DNA from: Chloroflexota bacterium
GTDB taxonomy: Bacteria > Chloroflexota > Dehalococcoidia > Lucifugimonadales > Australimonadaceae
DNA length: 64,000 nt
Reading direction: 5' to 3'
Assembly (NCBI GenBank): GCA_009838965.1
Contig: VXQP01000104.1
Coordinates: 40,798-104,797 of the forward strand
The notes beneath the pieces are model-generated. The model was not told the DNA's origin, searched no databases, and worked only from the letters and a program-made list of their open reading frames with translations. Positions 9,751 to 19,049 of this stretch are shown piece by piece. The stretch's first letter is position 1, and each line of letters begins with the position of its first letter. A program made the translations under genes and the position numbers.

Positions 9751-10734
9751 ATGAAGAGCGCAATTGTCAGGTTTGTATTGCTGCTGATCGTTGCGTTTGC
9801 AGTTGTTGCTGCGTGGCTGTTGGTGTCGGGTGACGCCGACGAACCAGAAGCAACGCCGCTCCGCGCCCGTCTCTACACTGCATCTCAGGACGACATCGTG
9901 AACGTCACCGTGCAGACGGAGGCGGGCACCGTCATGTTCGAACGGCGGGATGACGGCTGGTATTTCGCCGATTCTCCGGTGCCCGTGAACCTGGACCGAT
10001 GGGGCGGTGTCGTGTTGCTGCTCTCGGGCCCTGAAGTAGAGCGCCAGCTGGCTGCGCCGGTTGCGCTGTCGGAGTTCGGACTGGACGAACCGGACATCGT
10101 CAGCGTCGGCCTGGAGGGGGGGAGTCGCGTCGAGGTTCGACTCGGCGCTGAGACACCGGATGGACGCAACGTCTACACGCAACTGGAAGGAAAGCCCGAG
10201 GCGGCGCTCGTCAACGAACCGTGGGCGCGGGTATTGCGCCGCCTCGCCGCCGAACCGCCGCTGCCGTACTGGTACTACTGCGTCGATTCGGCGCTTGTGC
10301 GGCTCTTCGAGGTCGAGAGCGCGGACGGTATCGTGACGTTCCTGCTTGGTCTGGCCGGGTCCGACGGTGGACCGCCCGACAGGGTGGTGCAGGGTGACGC
10401 GGCGTCGGACCTGACCGATGCTCAGCGCGACGCGGTACTGAGCGTTGCAGGCGGGCCTCCCGGCTTTGACCCGGCAATCTGGCCGGAGGGTCTGACACCG
10501 GAAAACGCGGGCCTGCAGCCACCCCGCGCCGTCATTCGGGTTACTTACGAGTTGGCGGTCCCGTTGGAGGACAAGAGAGCCGTGAGCGCGGTGTATGCGG
10601 TCGGAGAGCGGAGCGCGGCCGGCGATGGTTACTACGCGGCAACGCCGGACTCGCCGCTGCTCCTCACATTCGATGCGGCATGGGTGGAAGAAGCGCTGTC
10701 CCTGGTGGGGCGAGAGTTCGCCGGGGGAGGCTGA
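9751..10734 (+). CDS. DUF4340 domain-containing protein
   Basis: 327 aa; N-terminal TM; VTVQTEAGTVMFERRDDGWYF; follows gldFG-like genes. Confidence 0.75.
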   Translation: MKSAIVRFVLLLIVAFAVVAAWLLVSGDADEPEATPLRARLYTASQDDIVNVTVQTEAGTVMFERRDDGWYFADSPVPVNLDRWGGVVLLLSGPEVERQLAAPVALSEFGLDEPDIVSVGLEGGSRVEVRLGAETPDGRNVYTQLEGKPEAALVNEPWARVLRRLAAEPPLPYWYYCVDSALVRLFEVESADGIVTFLLGLAGSDGGPPDRVVQGDAASDLTDAQRDAVLSVAGGPPGFDPAIWPEGLTPENAGLQPPRAVIRVTYELAVPLEDKRAVSAVYAVGERSAAGDGYYAATPDSPLLLTFDAAWVEEALSLVGREFAGGG

Positions 10735-10770
10735 GGAACGTCCCTGCGTAGGAAAGCACGGGAGACAACG

Positions 10771-10798
10771 ATAGGCGGGTCAACACTGACCCGCCTAT
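10771..10798. terminator. Bidirectional hairpin terminator between convergent genes
   Basis: Perfect 12-bp stem ATAGGCGGGTCA-acac-TGACCCGCCTAT. Confidence 0.75.
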
Positions 10799-10825
10799 GC
10801 CTGTTTCCCGATAGCAGCCCGGGAG

Positions 10826-11062
10826 TCAGGGTTCGCTGCGGTCCTTGTTGATCTCGATGAAGCGGGCCTGGTCGGCAGGAAGCGCGTCTTCGGCGAAGAT
10901 TGCGGCGACGGGACAGACCGGCTCGCACGCTGCGCAGTCGATGCACTCATCGGGCTCGATGTAGAACATGCGGTCGCCCTCGTAGATGCAGTCCACGGGG
11001 CAGACGTCAACGCACGACGCATCCTTCACGTCAACGCAGGGTTCGGCGATTATGTAGGCCAT
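10826..11062 (-). CDS. 7Fe (3Fe-4S/4Fe-4S) ferredoxin
   Basis: 78 aa; CVDVKDASCVDVCPVDC and CIDCAACEPVCP cluster motifs. Confidence 0.9.
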   Translation of the reverse strand: MAYIIAEPCVDVKDASCVDVCPVDCIYEGDRMFYIEPDECIDCAACEPVCPVAAIFAEDALPADQARFIEINKDRSEP

Positions 11063-11138
11063 CTTGGAAGTGCCCCTCCCATTAAGCTAGGCCCGTTCGG
11101 GCCCCCTCCCTCCCAGGAAGGTGAGTGCATTCTAGCAG

Positions 11139-11162
11139 ACGTGTTCAGGGGTGTGAACACGT
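11139..11162. promoter_or_regulatory. Perfect inverted repeat ACGTGTTCA-N6-TGAACACGT (terminator or operator)
   Basis: 9-bp perfect arms directly 3' of the Lrp gene and upstream of the ferredoxin. Confidence 0.5.
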
Positions 11163-11164
11163 TA

Positions 11165-11626
11165 TCAACTCTCGTCCTGGGGGATGAAATCTCCTACGTT
11201 CTTCTTGATCGACAGGTTGATGAACGTCTCAGTCTGCCGGACGCCCGTGATATCGCCAACCCGGTTCCTGAGGAAGTCGGAGAGTTCGAGCGGAGAGCCG
11301 AGGCTTACGCGGCAGAAGACGTCGAACGCGCCGGTCGTAACCGCCGCATAGTGCACCTCTTCCATCTTTGCCAGCTCCTCCGCCGCCGACTGCACGTGGG
11401 CGGGGTCTACCTTCAGGCCGACGAGCGCGGACATGCGCCGCCCCAGTTTGGAGGTGTCCGGGATGGCGACGACGCGGATGACTTCTTCCTGAACGAGGTT
11501 GCGGAAACGCCGCCGGATCGTTCCTTCGCTTACGCCGGTCTTGCGCGCCAGTTCGATGTTGGAGGCGCGTCCATCGCGCTGCAGCAGCTCTATGAGCTTC
11601 GTGTCGAGCTCGTCAAGGGGAGCCAT
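11165..11626 (-). CDS. Lrp/AsnC family transcriptional regulator
   Basis: 153 aa; LDTKLIELLQRDGRASNIELARKTGVSEGTIRRRFRNL HTH, RAM domain. Confidence 0.9.
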   Translation of the reverse strand: MAPLDELDTKLIELLQRDGRASNIELARKTGVSEGTIRRRFRNLVQEEVIRVVAIPDTSKLGRRMSALVGLKVDPAHVQSAAEELAKMEEVHYAAVTTGAFDVFCRVSLGSPLELSDFLRNRVGDITGVRQTETFINLSIKKNVGDFIPQDES

Positions 11627-11725
11627 GGCTACCTCCTCGTGAAAATTCGCACAATAGGATTATGGTACGCCTTGCACACCCGCGGTGGCAAGGCATGCAG
11701 GCGTGTGCGGTGCACAGGTCGGAAT

Positions 11726-11914
11726 CTAGGCTGACAGGAACCGCGCGGGATCGTCCGCGAACGCAGTGCGGCATCCGGGAGCGCAGAAGTAGTACGTTTC
11801 CCCTTCGTGCTCGGCGGTCCCACCGGGTGGGTCGGCTTTCGGCACCACCATCTTGCAGATGGGGTCTATGGCCGTATCACCCGGTTTCCCAAAGATCACG
11901 TCAAGCCGGTTCAT
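11726..11914 (-). CDS. YHS-domain small metal-binding protein
   Basis: AIDPICKMVVPKADPPGGTAEHEGETYYFCAPGCRTAFADDPARFL. Confidence 0.8.
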   Translation of the reverse strand: MNRLDVIFGKPGDTAIDPICKMVVPKADPPGGTAEHEGETYYFCAPGCRTAFADDPARFLSA

Positions 11915-11960
11915 GCACCCTTCTCCCCTGTGTGCCGGAGGCCCAGCGGACACTGACATT

Positions 11961-14462
11961 CTAAGGCATCCACCTCTTCAGGCGCAGGCTGTTCGTCACG
12001 ACAGACACAGAGCTGAGCGCCATCGCGAAAGCGGCGAGCATGGGGTTCAGGAAGCCATGCTCGCCGAGCGCCCAGCGCCACGCCTCCGGCACGCCGCCGT
12101 TCCCGAACACGAGGTGGAGAACGCCCGCTGCGACCGGTATCAACAGGAGGTTGTAGCCGAACGCCCAGCCGAGGTTCTGCCGGATGATGCGCATCGTGGA
12201 ACGGGAGAGGTGCACGGCGGCGCCCGCGAGCCGGACGTCCGCTGTCATGAGCGCAACGTCGGCTGCTTCCAGTGCCGCGTCCGTACCGGAACCGATGGCG
12301 ATACCCACGTCTGCCTGGGTCAGTGCGGGGGCATCATTCACGCCATCCCCCACCATCCCTACACGCTTCCCTTCCCTCTGGAGGCGCTCGATCTCGGCAG
12401 CCTTGGCGCTCGGGAGCACCTCTGCCATAACCCGCTGAATGCCGAGTTGCGCCGCGATGCCCTCAGCGACGGGCCGCACGTCGCCGGAGAGTATCGCCAC
12501 TTCCAGTCCCATCGCCTTGAGCGCTGTGACTGCTTCCGCCGATTCATCCCTCACGATGTCCGCGACGCCCAGGATGCCGATGACGAGGTTGTTCCGTAGC
12601 ACGACCAGAGGTGTCCTGCCGCGCTCTGCCAGTACGCGAACCGCCGATTCCGCCGTTCCACCGAGAGCGATGTCTGCGCTCCGCACCAGCCCAAGCCCGC
12701 CGACAGTGATGGCATCCACGTCCACAGTTGCGCGCACACCGAGTCCGGGCGCAGATTGGAAGTCCGAGGCACGAGGAAGATCGAGGCCTCTGTCCTTCGC
12801 TGCCTGCACGACCGCGGCCGCGATGGGATGCTCGCTCTGCTGCTCCACTGCAGCAGCGAAGGAGAGCAGCTCATCTTCGGAGATGCCGCGCGGGAGTACG
12901 TCTGTAACCTGGGGCTCTCCCTTCGTCAAGGTCCCCGTCTTGTCAAAGACGACAACCTTCAGCTTGTGGGCCTGCTCCAACGCCTCGGCCCCGCGTATGA
13001 GCACGCCGTGCCGGGCGCCCGAGCCTGCGCCGACCATGATGGCGGTCGGCGTGGCAAGTCCGAGTGCACAGGGGCACGCGATGATGAGCACGGCGATGGC
13101 GTTGAGCATCGCCGTATCCAGCGCGGGCTGCGGACCGAGTTGCCACCATGCGAGGAAAGTAAGTGCGGCGATGGTGAGCACACCCGGAACGAAGTAAGCC
13201 GCCACGGTATCGGCGAGCCGCTGCACGGGCGCGCGGGAACCTTGCGCCTCCTGCACCATCCTGATGATCTGCGCGATGGCAGTTGCACTTCCGACTTTGG
13301 TCGCTTCGATGGAAATGCCCCCCGACGTGTTCACGGAACCTCCGAACACCACGTCGCCCGCCTGCTTATCGACCGGAATGCTCTCGCCGGTGAGCATGGA
13401 CTCGTCGACGGCGGTCGTTCCTTCGGTCACGACGCCGTCCACGGGGATGCGCTCGCCAGGACGAATCATGACGGCGTCGCCGGGGACGACGTCACTCGCG
13501 GGTACGTCCCGCTCCTCGCCGTTCCGCGTGACGCGGGCGGTCTGGGGCTGCATTCCGATGAGCGTTCGGATGGCGTCCGACGCGCTGCCCTTCGCTCTGG
13601 CCTCCAGCAGCCTGCCGAAGAGGACGAGAGCGATGATGGCTGTAGAGGTGTCGAAGTACGTCTCACCGCTCCCTATAGCGCTGCCCGAAAAGGTCACGAC
13701 CGCGCTGTAGAAGTAGGCCGTCGAGGAGCCCAGTGCGATGAGAGTGTTCATGTTGGAGGTGCGGTGCCGCAGGGCGCCCCACGCACTCGCATATATCTGC
13801 CGTGCGGCCCGGAACTGCACCGGTGTCGCGACCACGAGGGCGATGGCGTTGCCCCACGGCATGCCCACACCACGCTCGATGGCAGGAATGAGCATGAGCA
13901 GCATGATCGCCGCCGCGCTCGCGATGCTGAAGGCTGCGCGGTTCCTGAGGTCGCGTATCTCCACCCGTCGTGACAGCCGCTCCAGCTCAGCGTCCATAGC
14001 GTCTGCGCCAGTCACGTAGGCGCCGCTGAATCCTGCCGCCGTCGCGGCATCCCGCAGCACGCCGGGTGAGACTGTACCGGGGATGAGGGTCACCGTGATC
14101 TGTTCCGCCGCGAGATTCGCGTCCGTGCGGAGCACACCGTCTATCCCCCCGAGCCATGCCTCGAGGGGCCTGGCCGAGTCAGTGTCAGCCAGGCCGGGAA
14201 CGGTGAGCACGGCGGTCTCCTCCACCATGCCATAGCCCACCGACCGCACAGCGTCCCGCATCGCTGCGATGCGCTGCCCGGTTGGCGCGAACGTCACCGC
14301 TGCCGTCTCCGACGCGAGGTTCACAACCACCCCGGACACGCCGTCGACGTGGGCTATGGCGTTCGTCACCGTACTCACGCACGCGGCGCACGTCATGCCC
14401 TCGATGGGCAGTACGACGCTCCGTTCGTGATGCTGCTGGTGCTGCCCGGTTGCTGTGGACAT
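11961..14462 (-). CDS. copA: Copper-translocating P-type ATPase
   Basis: 833 aa; GMTCAACVSTV HMA; CPCALGLATP; DKTGTLTKGEP; GDGVNDAPALTQADVGIAIGSGTD. Confidence 0.95.
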   Translation of the reverse strand: MSTATGQHQQHHERSVVLPIEGMTCAACVSTVTNAIAHVDGVSGVVVNLASETAAVTFAPTGQRIAAMRDAVRSVGYGMVEETAVLTVPGLADTDSARPLEAWLGGIDGVLRTDANLAAEQITVTLIPGTVSPGVLRDAATAAGFSGAYVTGADAMDAELERLSRRVEIRDLRNRAAFSIASAAAIMLLMLIPAIERGVGMPWGNAIALVVATPVQFRAARQIYASAWGALRHRTSNMNTLIALGSSTAYFYSAVVTFSGSAIGSGETYFDTSTAIIALVLFGRLLEARAKGSASDAIRTLIGMQPQTARVTRNGEERDVPASDVVPGDAVMIRPGERIPVDGVVTEGTTAVDESMLTGESIPVDKQAGDVVFGGSVNTSGGISIEATKVGSATAIAQIIRMVQEAQGSRAPVQRLADTVAAYFVPGVLTIAALTFLAWWQLGPQPALDTAMLNAIAVLIIACPCALGLATPTAIMVGAGSGARHGVLIRGAEALEQAHKLKVVVFDKTGTLTKGEPQVTDVLPRGISEDELLSFAAAVEQQSEHPIAAAVVQAAKDRGLDLPRASDFQSAPGLGVRATVDVDAITVGGLGLVRSADIALGGTAESAVRVLAERGRTPLVVLRNNLVIGILGVADIVRDESAEAVTALKAMGLEVAILSGDVRPVAEGIAAQLGIQRVMAEVLPSAKAAEIERLQREGKRVGMVGDGVNDAPALTQADVGIAIGSGTDAALEAADVALMTADVRLAGAAVHLSRSTMRIIRQNLGWAFGYNLLLIPVAAGVLHLVFGNGGVPEAWRWALGEHGFLNPMLAAFAMALSSVSVVTNSLRLKRWMP

Positions 14463-14541
14463 GGCTGGACGGATGTTAGAGGAAGGTTAATGGCGGATGC
14501 GGAGATAGTACCACCGGTTCGCCAGCCCTATACTTGCGCGG

Positions 14542-14745
14542 ATGAATGGCATGATGGCGATAGGAATCATCCTCATAGTCGGACTGGGGGTGCTTGCGGC
14601 GCTGGTAGTGCTGCTTGCTCTGCTCACGCCGCTGCCGTGGTGGGGAGCGCTTATCCTGCTCCCCTTGCTCGATGCGGTGCTCATCCTCTGGGCGCGCCGC
14701 AGGCTGAAGCGCCCGGCGCGCGCCTCCGGTGACGCCGGGGCCTAG
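14542..14745 (+). CDS. Small hydrophobic membrane protein, unknown
   Basis: 67 aa; two TM stretches; basic C-terminus. Confidence 0.4.
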   Translation: MNGMMAIGIILIVGLGVLAALVVLLALLTPLPWWGALILLPLLDAVLILWARRRLKRPARASGDAGA

Positions 14746-15308
14746 AGGGGCATCCCCCAGATGGGGTACCACTCCTTGATGGCGCGCGAGGTGGGGATGT
14801 CCTTCCGGGATGCCTGCTCCATCCGCAGTTCCAGCGGGTGGTCACGGGTCTCCGGCTCACCGCCCGTCGCCGGGGCGAACGGCGTGAACGCCCTGATGCG
14901 TGGCTGGTAGATCCAGTAGATCTCCTGCTCCTTCCATCTGAACGCATAGACCGCGGCGAGCACCCGCGGACCGATGCCCATCGACACGAGTGTTTCCCCG
15001 ATGATACGGGTCGAGTTTGCCAGCGCGGGCAGCCCGGAATCCCGCACGATGATCCATGGATGGGGATGCTCGGAGTCGTCCAGCACGACGTCCCACCGAG
15101 CCTCGGAGGACTTCAGGTGCGCCAGGGCACGCTCCAGTTCCGCCTTGGCCTGGACCGCGTCCTGGTCCTCGGATGGGCGGACGAGCACGCCGGCCTTGCC
15201 GGTCGTGAAGGTGTCGAGCACTTCCTCGAACACCTGCGTGGCGCCGGCCATCGCCTCGTTCGCCTCGCTCCATTCTGCGGTATGCGGTCGGGAGAGGAAC
15301 TTGCACAT
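14742..15308 (-). CDS. Conserved hypothetical, possibly PspA-associated (PspAB-like)
   Basis: 188 aa; soluble; adjacent to htpX. Family assignment tentative. Confidence 0.45.
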   Translation of the reverse strand: MCKFLSRPHTAEWSEANEAMAGATQVFEEVLDTFTTGKAGVLVRPSEDQDAVQAKAELERALAHLKSSEARWDVVLDDSEHPHPWIIVRDSGLPALANSTRIIGETLVSMGIGPRVLAAVYAFRWKEQEIYWIYQPRIRAFTPFAPATGGEPETRDHPLELRMEQASRKDIPTSRAIKEWYPIWGMPL

Positions 15309-15313
15309 AGGGA

Positions 15314-16228
15314 CTACCCGGTCAGCATCCCTGTCCGCTCCAGTTCGAGCAGGCGCTCGATGCGGCGGGCCATCGGGGGGTGTGTCGAGAAGAGGCTGGC
15401 GAAACCGTCGCCGATCGCGGGCATGATGAAGAAGGCGTTGAGCGTCTCGGCGCGGCGGAGGTCGTTCTGGGGCAGGCCGGTGAGGGAGCCGCTGATCCGC
15501 TGGAGTGCGTTCGCGAGGTCGCGGGGGCGGTTGGTGAGGATGGCGGCGCCGCGGTCAGCCGCGTACTCGCGGTACCGCGAGAGCGCGGCGATGAGCACCT
15601 GGCTGATGACCCAGACGAGGATGGTGACGATGTAAGCGATCATGATGTAGCTGCCCGCACTGCCGCCCCTGCTGCGCCCGAAGCCTCCGCCGAAGAGCGC
15701 CGACCAGAAGAAGAGGCTCATGAGCGTGGAGGCGACGACGGAGAGGAAGCTGGCGTAGGTCATCACCTGTACGTCGCGCGAGGCGATGTGGCTTATCTCG
15801 TGGGCGAGTACGCCTTCGAGCTCCCGCTCGTTCAAGACGCCCAGCAGCCCGGTGGTGACGGCTACCGCTGCATGCTTCTGGCTGCGCCCGGTGGCGAACG
15901 CGTTCGGGACACTCATGTCCGCGACAGCGACCTTCGGCTTGGGGATGCCCGCCGTCATCGCAAGCCGGTCGATCATCGCGTGTAACTCCGGCGCTTCCTC
16001 CGGCGTCACGACCTTCGCGCGCATCGAAGTGAGCACGAGCTTGTCGGAGAGGAAGAACTGCACGAGCACGAGCACGACGGCGAAGCCGAGCATGACGGTC
16101 GCGCCCGCCACGGATATGAGGAACCAGAGGAAGAGACCGTACACGAGGCCGAGCAGCAGCATCGTGAAGAGCATGCGCGCCCGGAGCTGGTTATCCCGGC
16201 CTACGCGGCGCGGTTGGAACATCGTCAT
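15314..16228 (-). CDS. htpX: HtpX-type M48 zinc metalloprotease
   Basis: HEISHIASRDVQVMT (HExxH), N-terminal TMs, PNAFATGRSQKHAAVAVTTGLL. Confidence 0.95.
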   Translation of the reverse strand: MTMFQPRRVGRDNQLRARMLFTMLLLGLVYGLFLWFLISVAGATVMLGFAVVLVLVQFFLSDKLVLTSMRAKVVTPEEAPELHAMIDRLAMTAGIPKPKVAVADMSVPNAFATGRSQKHAAVAVTTGLLGVLNERELEGVLAHEISHIASRDVQVMTYASFLSVVASTLMSLFFWSALFGGGFGRSRGGSAGSYIMIAYIVTILVWVISQVLIAALSRYREYAADRGAAILTNRPRDLANALQRISGSLTGLPQNDLRRAETLNAFFIMPAIGDGFASLFSTHPPMARRIERLLELERTGMLTG

Positions 16229-16311
16229 GCTTCCATCTCCCTCTTCATTCCAGGGACATCGATCCCATGATAGCGCGTCCGTCTGTGCGTTGCCTCTCTC
16301 AGGCGGCCTCG

Positions 16312-17505
16312 CTACGGTGTACCCAGCTTGTTGATGGCTGCGCGGAAGCCGGGTGCTGCGCCTTCCAGCGCGGACCGGTGGACGCAATAGGAGATGCGGA
16401 AGTAGCCCGGCATGCCGAACCCGCGTCCCGGAACGACGAGCACCCCCTCCTCCTGCAGGGCCTGGATGAGCAGCATCTCATCTTCTACCGGCGACTGCGG
16501 GAAGAGGTAGAACGCACCTTCGGGCTTGCGGACGTTGTAGCCCGCCGACGTGAGCACGTCGCAGAGGTAGTCCCGCTTCGCCTGGTAGTCGCTGACGTCC
16601 ACGGTCACGCGCTGCAGGCCGCGCACGAGATGCTGCATGATGGCAGGCGCGTTCACGAACCCGAGCACGCGGTTGCAGAAGACGAACGCGTCCAGCAGCT
16701 CGCCCGCCTCCTCGCAGGCGGGGTGCACGGCCAGGTAGCCGATGCGGTCACCGGGGAGGGCGAGGTCCTTGGCATGCGATGTCGCGGTGATGGTGCGCTC
16801 GTACTCGTGCTGCGGGAACGGGTAGGCGAGGCCGTCGTAGATGATGCGGCGGTACGGCTCGTCGCTCACGAGGTAGATGGCCGTGCCGTGCTCCTCGCTC
16901 TTGCGCCGCAGCAGCGCAGCGAGTTCGGCTATGAACGACTGGGGGTAGATGACGCCGGAGGGGTTGTTCGGCGAGTTGAGGATGACGATCCTGGAGCGCG
17001 GGGTGAGCTTGCGCTCCAGCTCATCGAGGTCCGGTGTGAAGTCGTCACCGCAGCCGACGACGATGGGCGTCGCGCCGTAGTTGTAGGTGTAGAAGAGGTA
17101 CTCTGCGAAATACGGTGTCAGGATGACGACCTCGTCGCCGGGGTCGCAGAGTGAGCGTATGGCGACGTTGAGCGCGGCTGCCGCGCCGCACGTCATCAGC
17201 ACGTGCTGGGCTCCATAGGGAAGGCCGGACTCCTCGGCGAGCGAGTCGGCGACGGCCTGGCGCGTCTCCGGATAGCCCGCGTTGGGCATATAGCGGTGCG
17301 CGCCGGGCGCCGGGGTGTCGGCCAGGCTGCGCAGCGCGTCGAAGAACTCGGACGGCGGCTCAACGACGGGGTTGCCGAGCGAGAGGTCGAAGACGTTCTC
17401 CTCGCCGCGCTCGCGCTTGAGGGCGATGCCGAGCTCGAACATGCGCCGTATCCACGAGCTGTTCTCCATGTGCTGCCTGACGTTCGACGCTATGGCCACG
17501 CTCAC
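16312..17505 (-). CDS. PLP-dependent aminotransferase class I/II
   Basis: 397 aa; NSPNNPSGVIYP; SHAKDLALPGDRIGYLAVHP (Schiff base Lys). Confidence 0.9.
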   Translation of the reverse strand: MSVAIASNVRQHMENSSWIRRMFELGIALKRERGEENVFDLSLGNPVVEPPSEFFDALRSLADTPAPGAHRYMPNAGYPETRQAVADSLAEESGLPYGAQHVLMTCGAAAALNVAIRSLCDPGDEVVILTPYFAEYLFYTYNYGATPIVVGCGDDFTPDLDELERKLTPRSRIVILNSPNNPSGVIYPQSFIAELAALLRRKSEEHGTAIYLVSDEPYRRIIYDGLAYPFPQHEYERTITATSHAKDLALPGDRIGYLAVHPACEEAGELLDAFVFCNRVLGFVNAPAIMQHLVRGLQRVTVDVSDYQAKRDYLCDVLTSAGYNVRKPEGAFYLFPQSPVEDEMLLIQALQEEGVLVVPGRGFGMPGYFRISYCVHRSALEGAAPGFRAAINKLGTP

Positions 17506-17594
17506 CTCCTGCAGTGTGGGCTGCCGCGTACGCGGTGCGCCTGCCCGCCTCTGCTAACATTGCTCCGGTTAACCCTACGATACCGGAGGGACGG

Positions 17595-17846
17595 ATGGCT
17601 GCGGAGACCGGCAAGCGTCTGGAGTGCGCCGACCTGGGCGCGCAGTACATGATTACGAAGGGCGGGGACGGGGAGCTGTCCTGCGCCTCCGCCGCGGACG
17701 GCGAGGCCGACCAGTTAGGCAAGCGCTACCAGGACGAGGCGACGGGCATCATGGTGCTGTGCACGAAGGCGGGCTCGTCCCGCATCCACTGCGACGGGCG
17801 CCCCATGGCGATGCTGGAGGCGCGCAAGCTGCCCTCGTCCGATTGA
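17595..17846 (+). CDS. Small Cys-containing protein; two tandem degenerate desulforedoxin-like modules
   Basis: 83 aa; LEC...ITKGGDGELSC and VLCTKAGSSRIHCDGRPM resemble desulforedoxin-type TKGGDGxLxCCGxPM. Confidence 0.5.
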   Translation: MAAETGKRLECADLGAQYMITKGGDGELSCASAADGEADQLGKRYQDEATGIMVLCTKAGSSRIHCDGRPMAMLEARKLPSSD

Positions 17847-17862
17847 GCATCCTTCCCCGAGA

Positions 17863-17898
17863 GATTCCTCGACTCCGCTGCGCTCCGCTCGGAATGAC
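17863..17898 (-). repeat. Interspersed repeat family B copy 2
   Basis: Reverse complement of 563-599 element, 1 mismatch. Confidence 0.85.
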
Positions 17899-17904
17899 AA
17901 CCTG

Positions 17905-18357
17905 TCAGTCCTTGAGCCACTCGTAGAGGTGGTAGTGCTCGCGGGTCATGCCGAGCGCCTCGTAGACGCGCTGGGCGGGCTCGTTGCGCTTGTCGACGTA
18001 GAGGCGCAGCCCCATGAGCTCATCGGAGCGCTCGACCTGTGAACGGAGGTGGGCGTAGAGCGTCGAGTAGACCCCGCGCCGACGCGCCTCAGGCACGACG
18101 TAGACCGAGTGTATCCAGAGCACGACACCGTTCCGCCAGTCGCTCCACTCGGTGACGGTCATCAGCATGCCGACGGGCGTCTCGTCCTCCTCGGCGAGCC
18201 AGTACTCGGCGTGGACCCGGTCCTCCAGCACGGCGCGTACGCCCTCCGTGAGTGTCGCACGGTCGAGCTCCGCGCCCTCGCTCTCAACGGCCATCGCCAT
18301 CTGCGCATCGACGATGAACAGGAGGTCGTCGCGGTTGGCGCGGCGGACGACGATCAT
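17905..18357 (-). CDS. GNAT family N-acetyltransferase
   Basis: 150 aa; HSVYVVPEARRRGVYSTLYAHLRSQ; LRLYVDKRNEPAQRVYEALGM. Confidence 0.9.
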   Translation of the reverse strand: MIVVRRANRDDLLFIVDAQMAMAVESEGAELDRATLTEGVRAVLEDRVHAEYWLAEEDETPVGMLMTVTEWSDWRNGVVLWIHSVYVVPEARRRGVYSTLYAHLRSQVERSDELMGLRLYVDKRNEPAQRVYEALGMTREHYHLYEWLKD

Positions 18358-18364
18358 GGCGCTG

Positions 18365-19012
18365 CTACGCGGCGACCTTGCGCATTACGGCGACGACCTT
18401 GCCGTGCACCTGGACGCTGTCCGCGGGGACGATGATGGGCTCCATCGCGGGGTTCGCGGGCATGAGGCGCACGTTCTCGCCCTCGAGGTAGAAGTGCTTG
18501 AGCGTGGCCTCCTCCTGCATGGGGAGCCACGCCGCGACCATCTCGCCGTTGCGGGCGTCGCGCGTGTGACGCAGCACCACGATGTCGCCGTCGGTTACGA
18601 ACGCGTCGATCATCGAGTAGCCCTTGACGCGCAGGGCGTAGAGGTTGTCGGGGTCGCGGGGCGTCAGCTCGGGCGGGAGAGCGAACGAGTCGTGGTCGCC
18701 GCCGGCGTAGGCGCTCGCCTCGGGGACGGGGATCGGCTCGCCTGCGGCGATCGCGCCGAGCACCGGGATGCGGGCGACCTCGACGAGGTCCGCCTCCGAC
18801 TCGCCGACGAGCTCGATGGCGCGGGAGATGTCGGGGTCGCGGCGGATGTAGCCGTCGCGCTCGAGCAGGCGGAGGTTGTAGTCGACGACCGAGGTGGAGC
18901 TGATGCCGCAGGCGAGCTGGATCTCGCGAATGGACGGCATGTAGCTGCGATCGGTGTGGTACTCGCGCAGGAAGTCGAGGATCTGCTGCTGGCGCGTCGA
19001 GATGGCTGACAT
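18365..19012 (-). CDS. lexA: LexA SOS repressor
   Basis: 215 aa; wHTH N-term; GAIAAGEP cleavage site; GYSMIDAFVTDGD (Ser) and ATLKHFYLEGE (Lys). Confidence 0.95.
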   Translation of the reverse strand: MSAISTRQQQILDFLREYHTDRSYMPSIREIQLACGISSTSVVDYNLRLLERDGYIRRDPDISRAIELVGESEADLVEVARIPVLGAIAAGEPIPVPEASAYAGGDHDSFALPPELTPRDPDNLYALRVKGYSMIDAFVTDGDIVVLRHTRDARNGEMVAAWLPMQEEATLKHFYLEGENVRLMPANPAMEPIIVPADSVQVHGKVVAVMRKVAA

Positions 19013-19033
19013 GGGCGGCCTCCGGCTCGGATT

Positions 19034-19047
19034 AGAACGAACGTTCT
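19034..19047 (-). promoter_or_regulatory. LexA/SOS box (GAAC-N4-GTTC type), lexA autoregulation
   Basis: AGAAC-GAAC-GTTCT, 22 bp upstream of lexA start and just downstream of its -10. Confidence 0.8.
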
Positions 19048-19049
19048 GT

